Part shown: positions 8,263 to 17,114 of the stretch, piece by piece
Position numbering within the stretch: position 1 is the first letter of the stretch
Layout: every line of letters starts with the position of its first letter
Source: Bordetella trematum
GTDB lineage: Bacteria > Pseudomonadota > Gammaproteobacteria > Burkholderiales > Burkholderiaceae_B
DNA: 64,000 nt
Assembly (NCBI RefSeq): GCF_900078335.1
Contig: NZ_FKBR01000033.1
Location: 1 to 64,000, forward strand
Direction of reading: 5' to 3'
Notes under the pieces: model-generated
What the model saw: only the letters and a program-made list of their open reading frames with translations
Database searches by the model: none
Told to the model about the DNA's origin: nothing
Position numbers and translations under genes: made by a program

Positions 8263-9416
8263 GCTGGCCCATTTACGCATCGGATGAGATCGATGCGGTT
8301 CTCGATGTGCTGCGTCGCGGTCAGGGCAATGCCTGGTCCGGTCCGGACGTGGCCGCCTTCGAGGCTGCCTATGCCGCCTATGTCGGGGTGCCCCACGCGG
8401 TGGCCCTGAGCAACGGCACGGTGGCGCTGGAGCTGGGGCTCAGGGCGCTGGGCATCGGCCCGGGCGACGAAGTGCTGGTGACGGCGCGCTCATTCATGGC
8501 TTCGGCCAGCGCCATCGTGGCGGTGGGCGCGCGGCCGGTATTCGCCGACGTCGATGCAGACAGCCAGAATGTCACCGTATCGACCCTGGAGGCCGTTCGG
8601 ACAGCCCGGACGCGGGCTGTGGTGCTGGTGCATCTGGCTGGCTGGATGTGCGAGATGGACGGCATTCTGGTCTGGGCTGCCCGGCATGGGCTGAAGGTGC
8701 TGGAAGACTGTGCCCAGGCCCACGGGGCCACTTATCAGGGGCGCCCGGCAGGCAGTTTCGGCCATGCTGCGGCATGGTCCTTCTGTCAGGACAAGATCAT
8801 CTCCACGGGCGGGGAGGGGGGCATGCTCACGACGGCCGATCCCGAAGTGTGGCGTACCGTCTGGATGCTGAAAGACCACGGCAAAAGCCCCGAGCGCATG
8901 GCCCTGGCCGAGCCGGGGCCGCATTTCCGATGGGTGCATGAGCGTTTCGGGACCAATGCCAGGATGACGGCGATGCAGGCGGCCATCGGCCGCTTGCAAC
9001 TGGGCAAATGCACGGCCTGGGTCGCGGGTCGCCAGGCCCGGGCCGAGCGTCTCTTCGATGCCGCCGCGCGCCATCCGGCCCTGCGGGTGCCGCTGCCGCC
9101 GGCGCATCTGAGCCACGCCTATTATCGTGCCTATGTTTTCGTGCGGCCCGAGCACCTGCGCCGGGGCTGGACGCGCGACCGCCTGTTGCTGGCCCTGCAG
9201 CAGCAGGGGGTGCGTTGTTTCCAGGGAAGCTGTCCCGAGATCTATCGAGAGGCCGCCTTCATGAGAGCGGGCCTGGGACCGGCTCGAACCTTGCCTGTTG
9301 CCCGGCAGTTGGGCCTGACCGGCCTGACATTTCCGGTCGATCCGGGACAGGGGGAAAGCGAGCAGCAGGTCCGTCTGAAGGCCCTCGACAGGGTCATGCA
9401 TCTGGCCTCTCGCTAG
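8259..9416 (+). CDS. DegT/DnrJ/EryC1/StrS-type sugar aminotransferase (PglE-like)
   Basis: 385 residues, PLP-dependent. SNGT (55-58 region), EDCAQAHGA (Asp for the pyridine nitrogen) and SFCQDKIISTGGEGGML, with the Schiff-base lysine, are all present, so the active site is complete. It should transfer an amino group from glutamate to a keto-sugar nucleotide. The 4,6-dehydratase that would make the keto sugar is not in this window. The ATG at 8259 overlaps the stop of the sugar transferase (ATGA); a longer open frame starting at 8112 overlaps that gene and is not used. This is the last gene of the operon. Confidence 0.88.
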   Translation: MSWPIYASDEIDAVLDVLRRGQGNAWSGPDVAAFEAAYAAYVGVPHAVALSNGTVALELGLRALGIGPGDEVLVTARSFMASASAIVAVGARPVFADVDADSQNVTVSTLEAVRTARTRAVVLVHLAGWMCEMDGILVWAARHGLKVLEDCAQAHGATYQGRPAGSFGHAAAWSFCQDKIISTGGEGGMLTTADPEVWRTVWMLKDHGKSPERMALAEPGPHFRWVHERFGTNARMTAMQAAIGRLQLGKCTAWVAGRQARAERLFDAAARHPALRVPLPPAHLSHAYYRAYVFVRPEHLRRGWTRDRLLLALQQQGVRCFQGSCPEIYREAAFMRAGLGPARTLPVARQLGLTGLTFPVDPGQGESEQQVRLKALDRVMHLASR

Positions 9417-9517
9417 GGGGTGGGTCGCCGGGGCCTTAAACCGGTACACTTCGGATGGGTCGCCACTCTTGGCCGGCCGGGCCGTGTGTGGCCGATTCCT
9501 ATGTGTGCGTGTCCTTG

Positions 9518-10159
9518 ATGCTGCCGTTTTTCGCCTTGCCTACGCCCACCCGCCTAGCGGTGCGCGCGCTCAATTTCATGCTGGGACGAGAGTCCTGGGC
9601 ACGTGATCGCCTTGCCCGTCATAGCGGCAAGAGCGTGCGCTTTGCATTGGGCGGACTGGGCATGACGCTTACCATCGACAGCGAGGGCTATCTGCAGAGC
9701 GCGGATCCGGCCATCGTTCCCGATGTGACTTTGTCTGGTGTGCCGGAACGTCTCAGTCTGGGCCGCCTGCTGCCGGGCGCCGAGCGCGGCGACCTGGCCG
9801 AAGTGACGCATATTTCAGGCGATGCCGCCCTGGCGCAGGTGGTGGCTGATCTGGGCCGCGACTTGCGCTGGGATGCCGAAGACGACCTGGCCCGCGTGCT
9901 GGGCGATATCCCGGCCATGAAGCTGATCGGCGGTTTGCGCGGGCTTATGCAGGGCGCGCGTCAGGCATCGGGCCGGCTTGCGGGCAATGTGGCCGAATAC
10001 CTGAGCGAGGAAAGCGGCACCCTGACCGGGCGGCCGGCATTGGCGCAGATGCGCCTGGATCTGGCCGAGCTGGAGCAGCGCACCGAACAGCTGTCGGCGG
10101 CAACCCGCGGCTTGCAGGCGCGCCTGGCGGGCCTGCCTGGGGCAGGAGGCCGTCGATGA
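9518..10159 (+). CDS. ubiJ: UbiJ-like SCP2-domain accessory protein of ubiquinone synthesis
   Basis: 213 residues from the ATG at 9518 (an upstream in-frame ATG at 9455 would add 21 unlikely residues). The N-terminal SCP2-type lipid-binding domain covers about 15-110 ([29 protein letters not shown]). A helical C-terminus with a coiled-coil stretch near 175-205 follows. UbiJ and UbiB are accessory factors of the soluble Ubi complex. The stop overlaps the ubiB start (ATGA), which supports the call. No clear Shine-Dalgarno precedes the chosen start, so the exact N-terminus is uncertain. Usually ubiE lies upstream; here the glycan operon does. Confidence 0.75.
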   Translation: MLPFFALPTPTRLAVRALNFMLGRESWARDRLARHSGKSVRFALGGLGMTLTIDSEGYLQSADPAIVPDVTLSGVPERLSLGRLLPGAERGDLAEVTHISGDAALAQVVADLGRDLRWDAEDDLARVLGDIPAMKLIGGLRGLMQGARQASGRLAGNVAEYLSEESGTLTGRPALAQMRLDLAELEQRTEQLSAATRGLQARLAGLPGAGGRR

Positions 10160-11709
10160 TGACCTTTCTGCGTTTGTTGCGCATTATCTGCGTATCGTTG
10201 CGCTACGGGCTGGATGAACTGGTGCTCTCCAGCCTGAAGCATCCGCTGGCCACCTGCCTGCTGCGCGTGATGCGCCTGGGCTTTCGCCCGCGGGCGCCGC
10301 GTGGCGAGCGTCTGCGTCTGGCCTTGGAGTCGCTGGGGCCGATTTTCGTGAAATTCGGGCAGGTGCTGTCCACCCGGCGGGACCTGATCCCAGCCGACAT
10401 TGCCGACGAACTGGCTGCGCTGCAGGACCGTGTGCCGCCTTTCCCCTCGGCGCAGGCGGCGGCATCCATCGAGGCGGCGCTGGGCGCGCCGCCGGCGGAA
10501 CTATTTGCCCAGTTCGATCGGGATCCGGTCGCGTCGGCCTCGATCGCCCAGGTGCACTTCGCGGTGCTGCATGACGGCCGCGAGGTGGCGGTCAAGGTGC
10601 TGCGCCCCGGCATGCGCGAGGTGATCGACAAGGACATGGGCCTGTTGCGCATCGTGGCGCGCATCATCGAGCGACTGGGGCCGGACGGGCGGCGTCTGAA
10701 GCCGCGCGAAGTGGTGGCCGAGTTCGACAAATACCTGCACGACGAACTGGACCTGGTGCGCGAGGCCTCCAACTGCAGCCAGTTGCGGCGCAACTTCAGC
10801 CCCGAATCGGGGCGCGGCGAGATGCTGATCGTGCCGGAGGTGGTGTGGGAATATACCGCCAGCACCGTGTTCACCATGGAGCGCATGTACGGCGTGCCGG
10901 TTGGGCAGATCGATCGGCTGCGCGCCGCTGGCATCGATATCCCGACCCTGGCGCGCAGTGGCGTGGAGATTTTCTTTACCCAGGTGTTCACTGACGGCTT
11001 CTTCCATGCCGACATGCACCCGGGCAATATCTATGTTTCCGACAACCCCGCCACGCTGGGCCGCTATATCGCGCTGGATTTCGGCATCGTGGGGTCGCTC
11101 TCGGAATTCGACAAGAATTATCTGGCGCAGAACTTCCTGGCCTTTTTCCGTCGCGATTACCGGCGCGTGGCGCAGTTGCATATCGAATCCGGCTGGGTGC
11201 CGCCCGATACGCGCGAGGAAGAGCTCGAGGGTGCCGTGCGGGCGGTGTGCGAGCCTTATTTCGACCGTCCCCTGGCTGAAATCTCTCTGGGGCAGGTGCT
11301 GTTGCGCTTGTTCCAGACATCGCGTCGTTTCAATGTCGAAATCCAGCCACAGCTGGTGTTGTTGCAGAAGACACTGCTCAACGTGGAGGGGCTGGGCCGT
11401 CAGCTGGATCCCAATCTGGATCTCTGGAAGACGGCCAAGCCCTATCTGGAGCGCTGGATGCATCAGCGCGTCGGTCTGGCTGGCCTGAAGCGCAGCCTGG
11501 CCAAGGAGGCGGTGCAATGGTCGCAGATGCTGCCGGCCATGCCCCGTCTGATGCACGACTACCTCAGCCGCCCCAATGTTTCTCCCTCGATGCTGGGGGA
11601 AATGAAGCGCCTGCGCCGTGCGCAGGAGCAGGGCAACCGGCTGATGGCCGCCTTGACCGCGGTGCTTGCCGTCGGTATCGCGGTCGCCTTGTGGGCCCTG
11701 ACGCGCTGA
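10156..11709 (+). CDS. ubiB: Ubiquinone biosynthesis protein UbiB (ABC1/ADCK atypical kinase)
   Basis: 517 residues. The KxGQ signature of the family is in [15 protein letters not shown], the alanine-rich nucleotide loop variant is [11 protein letters not shown], and the lysine is in [21 protein letters not shown] and LDFGIVG are the catalytic and metal-binding loops. Two hydrophobic segments at the C-terminus (about 487-515) anchor it in the inner membrane. It is needed for coenzyme Q synthesis at an ATP-dependent step. Translationally coupled to ubiJ. Confidence 0.93.
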   Translation: MMTFLRLLRIICVSLRYGLDELVLSSLKHPLATCLLRVMRLGFRPRAPRGERLRLALESLGPIFVKFGQVLSTRRDLIPADIADELAALQDRVPPFPSAQAAASIEAALGAPPAELFAQFDRDPVASASIAQVHFAVLHDGREVAVKVLRPGMREVIDKDMGLLRIVARIIERLGPDGRRLKPREVVAEFDKYLHDELDLVREASNCSQLRRNFSPESGRGEMLIVPEVVWEYTASTVFTMERMYGVPVGQIDRLRAAGIDIPTLARSGVEIFFTQVFTDGFFHADMHPGNIYVSDNPATLGRYIALDFGIVGSLSEFDKNYLAQNFLAFFRRDYRRVAQLHIESGWVPPDTREEELEGAVRAVCEPYFDRPLAEISLGQVLLRLFQTSRRFNVEIQPQLVLLQKTLLNVEGLGRQLDPNLDLWKTAKPYLERWMHQRVGLAGLKRSLAKEAVQWSQMLPAMPRLMHDYLSRPNVSPSMLGEMKRLRRAQEQGNRLMAALTAVLAVGIAVALWALTR

Positions 11710-11721
11710 CCGGCGTGGGGG

Positions 11722-11750
11722 CTGTCATGTTTTGTTCATCGCACTGTCAC
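11722..11750 (+). promoter_or_regulatory. Candidate Pho box upstream of the ferritin-like gene
   Basis: Three 7-base units spaced 11 bases start to start: CTGTCAT (11722), TGTTCAT (11733) and CTGTCAC (11744). PhoB boxes are 11-base-period direct repeats of CTGTCAT, so two outer units match almost perfectly and the middle one matches 4 of 7. The gene at 11873 starts 123 bases downstream. A clear -10 at the usual distance is not seen; CGATAAC at 11771-11777 is a little far. The last unit also forms a short dyad with the following GACAG. Confidence 0.4.
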
Positions 11751-11872
11751 GACAGATTCGTGCAAACGGGCGATAACCACTAAACGTTTTTCATAACCAA
11801 TGGAACCCGCTGGGCGCGCTGCCTTGCGGTCATCCATGCGCTTTTCGAGCGGGAAATCAGAAAGGGCGATTC

Positions 11873-12760
11873 ATGCTTTATCCGGAACTCTTCAAAACCA
11901 TGGAAGCCGTGCGCTGGAATATGGCGAACGACATTCCCTGGGATGACTTCGATCGCAGCAAGCTGACGGAAGAACAGGCGCTGACGATCAAGATGAACGC
12001 CATCACCGAATGGGCCGCCCTGCCTGCCACGGAGATGTTCCTGCGCGACAACCGCGACGACAGCGATTTTTGCGCATTTATGTCGGTCTGGTTCTTCGAG
12101 GAGCAGAAGCACTCGCTGGTGCTGATCGAGTACCTGCGCCGCTTCCGTCCGGATCTGGTGCCGACCGAGGAAGAGCTGCACAAGGTGCGCTTCGAGTTCG
12201 ACAAGGCGCCGGCGCTTGAGACGCTGATGCTGCACTTCTGCGGTGAAATCCGGCTCAACCACTGGTACCGCTGCGCGGCCGACTGGCATACCGAGCCGGT
12301 CATCCAGGCTATCTACAAGACCATCGCCAAGGATGAGGCGCGCCATGCCGGGGCCTATCTTCAGTACATGCGGCGCGCCCTGCACAATCAGGGCGACGCG
12401 GTGAGCACGGATGCCCGCAATGCCTTTGCCAAGATCGGCGTGCTGATGGCCTCGGCCAGCCGCAGTGCCCAGGCCATGCATCCGACCAACCTGCATGTGA
12501 ACAAGGCGCTCTTTCCCAACGACACGGTGCAGTCGCGCCTGCCCGAGCCGGGGTGGCTGGAGCACTGGCTGGATACCCAGATCCGTTTCGGCCCGGATTG
12601 GGAGCAACGCGTGGTGACGCGCATCCTGCATATTCTGTCCAAGCTGCTGGATAGCCCCTTCGAGAACGTCAAGGATCTGAATCGCTATCGCAAGGCCCTG
12701 CTGGGCCGTCTGGCGCCGCAGCCTGAGCGGACCGAGTCGGGGATTCTGCTGAGCGTGTAG
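11873..12760 (+). CDS. Ferritin-like diiron protein, acyl-ACP desaturase/AurF-type superfamily
   Basis: 295 residues. The four-helix diiron ligand set is complete: E46, the first EExxH motif E76-E77-x2-H80 (EEQKH), E125 in CGEIRLNH, and the second motif E155-x2-H158 (DEARH). This supports an O2-activating diiron oxygenase or desaturase in the cytoplasm. AGAAAGGG lies eight bases before the ATG. The gene is monocistronic between ubiB and the heptose adenylyltransferase. The substrate is unknown; fatty acyl chains are one option because of the desaturase-like spacing. A possible Pho box upstream suggests phosphate control. Confidence 0.7.
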   Translation: MLYPELFKTMEAVRWNMANDIPWDDFDRSKLTEEQALTIKMNAITEWAALPATEMFLRDNRDDSDFCAFMSVWFFEEQKHSLVLIEYLRRFRPDLVPTEEELHKVRFEFDKAPALETLMLHFCGEIRLNHWYRCAADWHTEPVIQAIYKTIAKDEARHAGAYLQYMRRALHNQGDAVSTDARNAFAKIGVLMASASRSAQAMHPTNLHVNKALFPNDTVQSRLPEPGWLEHWLDTQIRFGPDWEQRVVTRILHILSKLLDSPFENVKDLNRYRKALLGRLAPQPERTESGILLSV

Positions 12761-12795
12761 CGCCGCTAAGCCGGGCGGGCCGCTACAATCGCGCC

Positions 12796-13284
12796 ATGTC
12801 ACACGCCCGCTTCGAATCCAAGATCTTCACCCGCGACGACCTGGTGGCTGCCGTAGCCGCCGGGCGCTTCGCCCGCCCGCTGGTGTTCACCAACGGGGTG
12901 TTCGACCTGCTGCATCGCGGCCATGTCACTTATCTGGACGAGGCGGCGCAGCTGGGCGCGACCCTGATCGTGGCCGTCAATACCGACGCGTCGGTACGCC
13001 GGCTGGGCAAGGGTGATGATCGTCCGCTCAATACGGAACAGGACCGCGCTGCCTTGCTGGCCTCGCTGCAATGCGTCGCCGCCGTGACGACCTTCGGCGA
13101 AGACACGCCCGAGGCGCTGATCGCGCAGTTAAGGCCGGACCTGATCGTCAAAGGAGGGGACTACGATATGGAAACCCTGCCCGAGACGGCGCTGGTGCGC
13201 AGCTGGGGTGGTGATGCCGTGGCGATCCCGTTTCAGTTCGAGCGCTCCACTACCAAGCTGTTGCGCAAGATACGCGGCGCTTGA
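12796..13284 (+). CDS. rfaE2: D-glycero-beta-D-manno-heptose 1-phosphate adenylyltransferase
   Basis: 162 residues, a stand-alone version of the HldE C-terminal domain. The nucleotidyltransferase motif is FTNGVFDLLHRGHVTYL (HxGH-type), and VKGGDYDMETLPE and FQFERSTTKLLRKI are further family features. It activates heptose 1-phosphate with ATP to ADP-heptose for the LPS inner core. The kinase domain (RfaE1/HldA) is not in the window. It converges on tolC with six bases between stops. Confidence 0.92.
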   Translation: MSHARFESKIFTRDDLVAAVAAGRFARPLVFTNGVFDLLHRGHVTYLDEAAQLGATLIVAVNTDASVRRLGKGDDRPLNTEQDRAALLASLQCVAAVTTFGEDTPEALIAQLRPDLIVKGGDYDMETLPETALVRSWGGDAVAIPFQFERSTTKLLRKIRGA

Positions 13285-13290
13285 GACGCC

Positions 13291-14619
13291 TTAGCGCGGC
13301 AGCCGCAACAGCCTGTTGATGGCCTCCAGGTCGGCATCGCTCAGGGTGCCGCTGGTGGCCTTCAGGCGCAGCCCGTCAAGCAGCGCCTGATAGCGGGCCT
13401 GGGCCAGGTCGCGTTGCGTGGCGTACAGCTGTTGCTGCGCGTTGAGCACGTCCAGATTGATCCGTACGCCAAGTTCGTAGCCGGTCTGGTTGGCGCTGAC
13501 AGCGTCGCGGCTGGACTTCTCGCCGGCTTCCAGCGCCCTGACCCGGGCCAGGCCAGTGATCACGCCGTTGTAGTACTCGCGCGAGGCGCGCAGGGCTTCG
13601 CGCCTGGCGGTTTCGTAGTCCTGGCGCGATTTCTGTTCGAGCTGGACTTTCTCGGTGACTTGCGAAGAAATGCCGCCGCCCGCATACAGCGGGATGGAGA
13701 GCGTCACGCCCACGGAGTTGTCGATCGGTCGCCCGGCGCCGTCGCCGCGCAGCCGGCTATCGGAGGCGCTGCCACTGGAGGCCTGCAGGTTCACGGTGGG
13801 ATAGTGGCGTCCGCGGGCGATTTCGATGTCGCGTCCGGCAATGCGCGTCTGCAGTTGGGCACGCAGCACATCCAGCGAGGCTTGCTGGGCCTGTTCGCTC
13901 CAATCGGCCAGACGGGCCGGCTGGGGGGCCGGAAGGGTCACGCCAGGGGGCAGTTCGGCCAGTGCGCCGGGCACAGAGCCGATGATCTTGGCCAGCAGCT
14001 CACGTTGCGATTGCACGGCATTCTGCAGGCGCAGTTCTTCGGCCACCACCAGATCGTAGCGTGCCTGGGCCTCGTAGGTGTCGGTGATGGTGGCGGTGCC
14101 GAGTTCGAATTTGCGTTTGGCGGCGGCCAGCTGTTCGGCGACGGCGGCTTTTTCGGTCTCGGTGGCGGCAAGCGCATCCTGAGCGCGCAGGATGCCGAAA
14201 TAGGCGTCAGCCACACGCAGCACCAGATCCTGCTGGGACTGACGCAACTGCACCTCGGCATCGGCCACGATCAGCTTGGATTGTTCGAACCGTTGCCAGC
14301 GCGACCAGTCGAACAGCGGCTGGGTCAGTTTCAGGTCCCAGGTTGCACGGCTGCCGCTATGGTCGTAGGCCAGTCCGCGCGTGCTGCGGGCTTCGTCGTA
14401 GCGGCCGCCGGCCTCGCCGGTCAGCAGCGGCAGCAGATCGGCGCGAGCCTGTGGCAGTTTTTCGGTCTGGGCCCGGTAGGCCGCGCGCGAGGCGGCGTAG
14501 ACCGGGTCATTGGCAAGCGCATCGCGCCAGACCTGCATGAGATCTTGCGCATGCGCCGCCGGCGCGGCCGCTGCGGCGCAGAACAGAAACAGTACTGCCG
14601 CAACGGACCGCGCGGGCAT
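13291..14619 (-). CDS. tolC: TolC family outer-membrane efflux protein
   Basis: 442 residues. A signal peptide ends near PAAHA-QD (residue 25). The mature part has the two internally repeated OEP halves with long helices rich in Gln and Ala, NDPVYAASRA at the start and YELGVRINLDVLNAQQQLYATQRDLAQARY near the end, both typical of TolC. It forms the trimeric outer-membrane channel for type I secretion and tripartite efflux. It follows pcm by three bases on the same strand, so they form an operon. Confidence 0.92.
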   Translation of the reverse strand: MPARSVAAVLFLFCAAAAAPAAHAQDLMQVWRDALANDPVYAASRAAYRAQTEKLPQARADLLPLLTGEAGGRYDEARSTRGLAYDHSGSRATWDLKLTQPLFDWSRWQRFEQSKLIVADAEVQLRQSQQDLVLRVADAYFGILRAQDALAATETEKAAVAEQLAAAKRKFELGTATITDTYEAQARYDLVVAEELRLQNAVQSQRELLAKIIGSVPGALAELPPGVTLPAPQPARLADWSEQAQQASLDVLRAQLQTRIAGRDIEIARGRHYPTVNLQASSGSASDSRLRGDGAGRPIDNSVGVTLSIPLYAGGGISSQVTEKVQLEQKSRQDYETARREALRASREYYNGVITGLARVRALEAGEKSSRDAVSANQTGYELGVRINLDVLNAQQQLYATQRDLAQARYQALLDGLRLKATSGTLSDADLEAINRLLRLPR

Positions 14620-14622
14620 CGT

Positions 14623-15303
14623 TCAGAATTTGAACTGGGAGACGCTCACGCCACGCAGGGGCTTGATGACGGTCTCGAAGAGTTCGACCGTCTCGAAGCT
14701 GGCGGCCGTGGTGCGCGTGATGCGACAGGCCGTCATGAGGGGCGCTTCGCCGACCACGACGACCAGACGGCCGCCTACGCGAAGCTGGTATTTGAGCGCA
14801 TCGGGCACGACCGGCACCGAACCCGTCACCAGAATGGCGTCGTATTCGGTCGAGCCCCAGCCATTGCGGCCGTCGCCCGTCTCGATCTTGACGTCGCTGA
14901 CATTGTTGAGCTGCAGGTTCTGCTGGGCGAAAGCCACCAGGCGGCTGTCGATCTCAACGCTGGTCACTTGCTGGGCCAGATGGGCCAGCAGGGCGGCCTG
15001 GTAGCCCGAGCCGGTGCCGATCTCGAGCACGCAGTCGGTGGGCTGCAATTGCAGTTCCTGGGCCAGGCGGGCTTCCATCTTGGGCGACAGCATGTTCTGG
15101 CGCGTATCGACGGCGTTGATTTCCAACGGGATTTCCAGGTCGGAGAAGGCCAGGGCGCGCATGGCTGGCGGCACGAATTGTTCACGCCGCACGGCGAACA
15201 GCGCGTCCAGGACGCGCGTGTCCAGGACATTCCAGGGGCGGATCTGTTGCTCCACCATGTTGAAACGGGCTTGCTCTACGTCGGGCAGGGTTGAAGCGTT
15301 CAT
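14623..15303 (-). CDS. pcm: Protein-L-isoaspartate O-methyltransferase family protein
   Basis: 226 residues. The SAM-binding motif is VLEIGTGSGYQAALLA, preceded by the PCMT-type N-terminal region (QQIRPWNVLDTRVL, RREQFVP) and followed by GDGRNGWGSTEYDAILVTGSVP. The family repairs isoaspartyl residues. This copy starts MNASTLPDVEQARFNMVEQQIRPW, the form usually found next to tolC in betaproteobacteria and often scored as a divergent PCMT, so the repair activity is likely but not certain. First gene of the pcm-tolC operon. Confidence 0.85.
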   Translation of the reverse strand: MNASTLPDVEQARFNMVEQQIRPWNVLDTRVLDALFAVRREQFVPPAMRALAFSDLEIPLEINAVDTRQNMLSPKMEARLAQELQLQPTDCVLEIGTGSGYQAALLAHLAQQVTSVEIDSRLVAFAQQNLQLNNVSDVKIETGDGRNGWGSTEYDAILVTGSVPVVPDALKYQLRVGGRLVVVVGEAPLMTACRITRTTAASFETVELFETVIKPLRGVSVSQFKF

Positions 15304-15375
15304 GTCGACAGAAGGGAAAAGACAATTAAGCTAACGAGGGCATTGTACTGGTACTGGCAGACTGCGCCAGCGGCT

Positions 15376-16206
15376 TCACCACCAGGCATGGAAGTGGTGC
15401 AGCGGGCCATGGCCCTTGCCGGCCTGAAGGCGGTCGGCGTGGCGCAGCGCCTCGGTCAGGTAGTGTTTGGCACGGCGAGCCGCTTCGGGCACGTCGCCGG
15501 TCTGCGGGATCAGGGCGGCCAGGGCCGCCGACAGCGTGCAACCGGTGCCGTGGTTGTTGGTCGTGGCAATGCGCCGGCCGGGCAGCTCCAGCATGCGGTC
15601 GCCGTCATGCAGCAGATCGATGGTTTCCTCGCCCGGCAGGTGGCCGCCCTTGAGCAGTACCCAGCGGTGGCCATCATAGGCCATTCTTTCGCGCAGTTTT
15701 TCGGCGACCCGGCGCATTTCCTTGAGGGTCTCGACCGGACGTGCGTCCAGCAGGACGCCGGCTTCGGGCAGATTCGGCGTGAGCACGGTCACCTGCGGCA
15801 GCAGCGCCTCACGCAGCATGCCGATGGCGCCACGCTCGAGCAGCAGCTCGCCGCTGGATGACACCATGACCGGGTCCAGGACGATGTGAGAGGGACGCCA
15901 GCGCGCCAGCTTCTCGCCTACGACCTGGATGACAGGCTGCTGCCCCAGCATGCCGATCTTGACGGCGGCAATGGGTACGTCTTCGAACAGCGTGTCGATC
16001 TGCCGGCCCACGAAGGCGGGGTCGACCGGAAGCACGCCCGTCACGCCCTGGGTGTTCTGGGCGGTCAGCGCGGCGGCCACGCCGCAACCGTAGGCGCCCA
16101 GCGCGCCGATGGCCTTGATGTCGGCCAGCATGCCGGCCCCGCCGGAAGGATCCAGCCCGGCAATGCTGAGCACATTCGGGATGGGACGTTCGGCGTTCTG
16201 GCTCAT
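15376..16206 (-). CDS. thiD: Hydroxymethylpyrimidine/phosphomethylpyrimidine kinase
   Basis: 276 residues from the ATG at 16206. [18 protein letters not shown] (N-terminal ribokinase-fold signature), [23 protein letters not shown] and [15 protein letters not shown] (catalytic GTGC loop) are all intact. It phosphorylates HMP and HMP-P for thiamine synthesis. A longer open frame reaches to 16566 but overlaps thiG. The start overlaps the thiG stop (ATGA), so thiG-thiD is an operon. Confidence 0.94.
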   Translation of the reverse strand: MSQNAERPIPNVLSIAGLDPSGGAGMLADIKAIGALGAYGCGVAAALTAQNTQGVTGVLPVDPAFVGRQIDTLFEDVPIAAVKIGMLGQQPVIQVVGEKLARWRPSHIVLDPVMVSSSGELLLERGAIGMLREALLPQVTVLTPNLPEAGVLLDARPVETLKEMRRVAEKLRERMAYDGHRWVLLKGGHLPGEETIDLLHDGDRMLELPGRRIATTNNHGTGCTLSAALAALIPQTGDVPEAARRAKHYLTEALRHADRLQAGKGHGPLHHFHAWW

Positions 16207-16997
16207 TTCGCGGTGATCAGGCCTTCGGTGGGCGAGGACGGCGCGCCGCTGTACAGCTTGCGCGGCATGCGGCCGGCACGGAAGGCTTCGCGGCCGGCTT
16301 CCACGCCTTTTTTCATGGCGCTGGCCATCAGGATGGGGTCGCCGGCTGCGGCGATGGCGGTGTTCATGAGCACCGCGTCGCAGCCCAGCTCCATGGCGAC
16401 AGTGGCGTCCGATGCCGTGCCGACGCCGGCATCGACGATGACCGGCACCTTGGTCTGATCGATGATCAGGCGCAGGTTCCAGGGATTCAGGATGCCCATG
16501 CCCGAGCCGATCAGGGAGGCGAGCGGCATGATGGCCGACACGCCGATATCTTCGAGCATGCGGCACTGGATGGGGTCGTCGGTGCAGTAGACCAGCACCT
16601 TGAAACCGTCGTCGATCAGGGTCTTGGCGGCCTTGAGCGTTTCCGGCATGTTGGGAAAGAGGTTGGTGGGATCTCCCAGCACCTCCAGTTTGACCAGGTC
16701 ATGGCCGTCGAGCAGTTCGCGCGCCAGGCGCAGCGTGCGCACGGCATCGTCGGCCGTGTAGCAGCCGGCGGTGTTGGGCAGCAGCGTGAAGCGCGACGGC
16801 GGCACGTAGTCCAGCAGGCTGGGTTCGCCCGGGTTCTGGCCGATGTTCGTGCGGCGGATGGCGACCGTCACGATGTCGGCGCCGCTGGCGTCCAGCGCAG
16901 CGCGGGTCTGTTCAAAGTCTTTGTATTTGCCGGTGCCGACCAGGAGCCGCGATTGGTAGCTGCGGCCGGCAATGGTGAGAAGGTCTTGTGAGCTCAT
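16203..16997 (-). CDS. thiG: Thiazole synthase
   Basis: 264 residues from the ATG at 16997 ([11 protein letters not shown]); a frame extending to 17036 adds 13 residues of no family character. The TIM-barrel landmarks are [28 protein letters not shown] with the Schiff-base lysine, [11 protein letters not shown] and [13 protein letters not shown]. It makes the thiazole phosphate moiety of thiamine with ThiS. No thiS frame fits in the 117 bases upstream, so the sulfur carrier must be encoded elsewhere. No TPP riboswitch is visible. Confidence 0.93.
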   Translation of the reverse strand: MSSQDLLTIAGRSYQSRLLVGTGKYKDFEQTRAALDASGADIVTVAIRRTNIGQNPGEPSLLDYVPPSRFTLLPNTAGCYTADDAVRTLRLARELLDGHDLVKLEVLGDPTNLFPNMPETLKAAKTLIDDGFKVLVYCTDDPIQCRMLEDIGVSAIMPLASLIGSGMGILNPWNLRLIIDQTKVPVIVDAGVGTASDATVAMELGCDAVLMNTAIAAAGDPILMASAMKKGVEAGREAFRAGRMPRKLYSGAPSSPTEGLITAK

Positions 16998-17114
16998 AGC
17001 GATGCGTGGCTGGGCGGCGGGCAGGGCCCGGCGCATAGAAAAAGGGCTGGTGGATGTGGCAATGATAAAGCACGAGCGGCGCGGCAGCCGGCTTTGCCCC
17101 TGGCTGAGGGCGGG

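Noticed and set aside
13414..15294. A 626-codon rightward open frame opposite tolC and pcm
   Set aside because: Gly/Phe/Gln-rich reading of the complementary strand; both sense genes are clear.
16998..17114. Search for thiS between btuF and thiG
   Set aside because: 117 bases are too short for a ThiS gene and no GG-ending frame is there.
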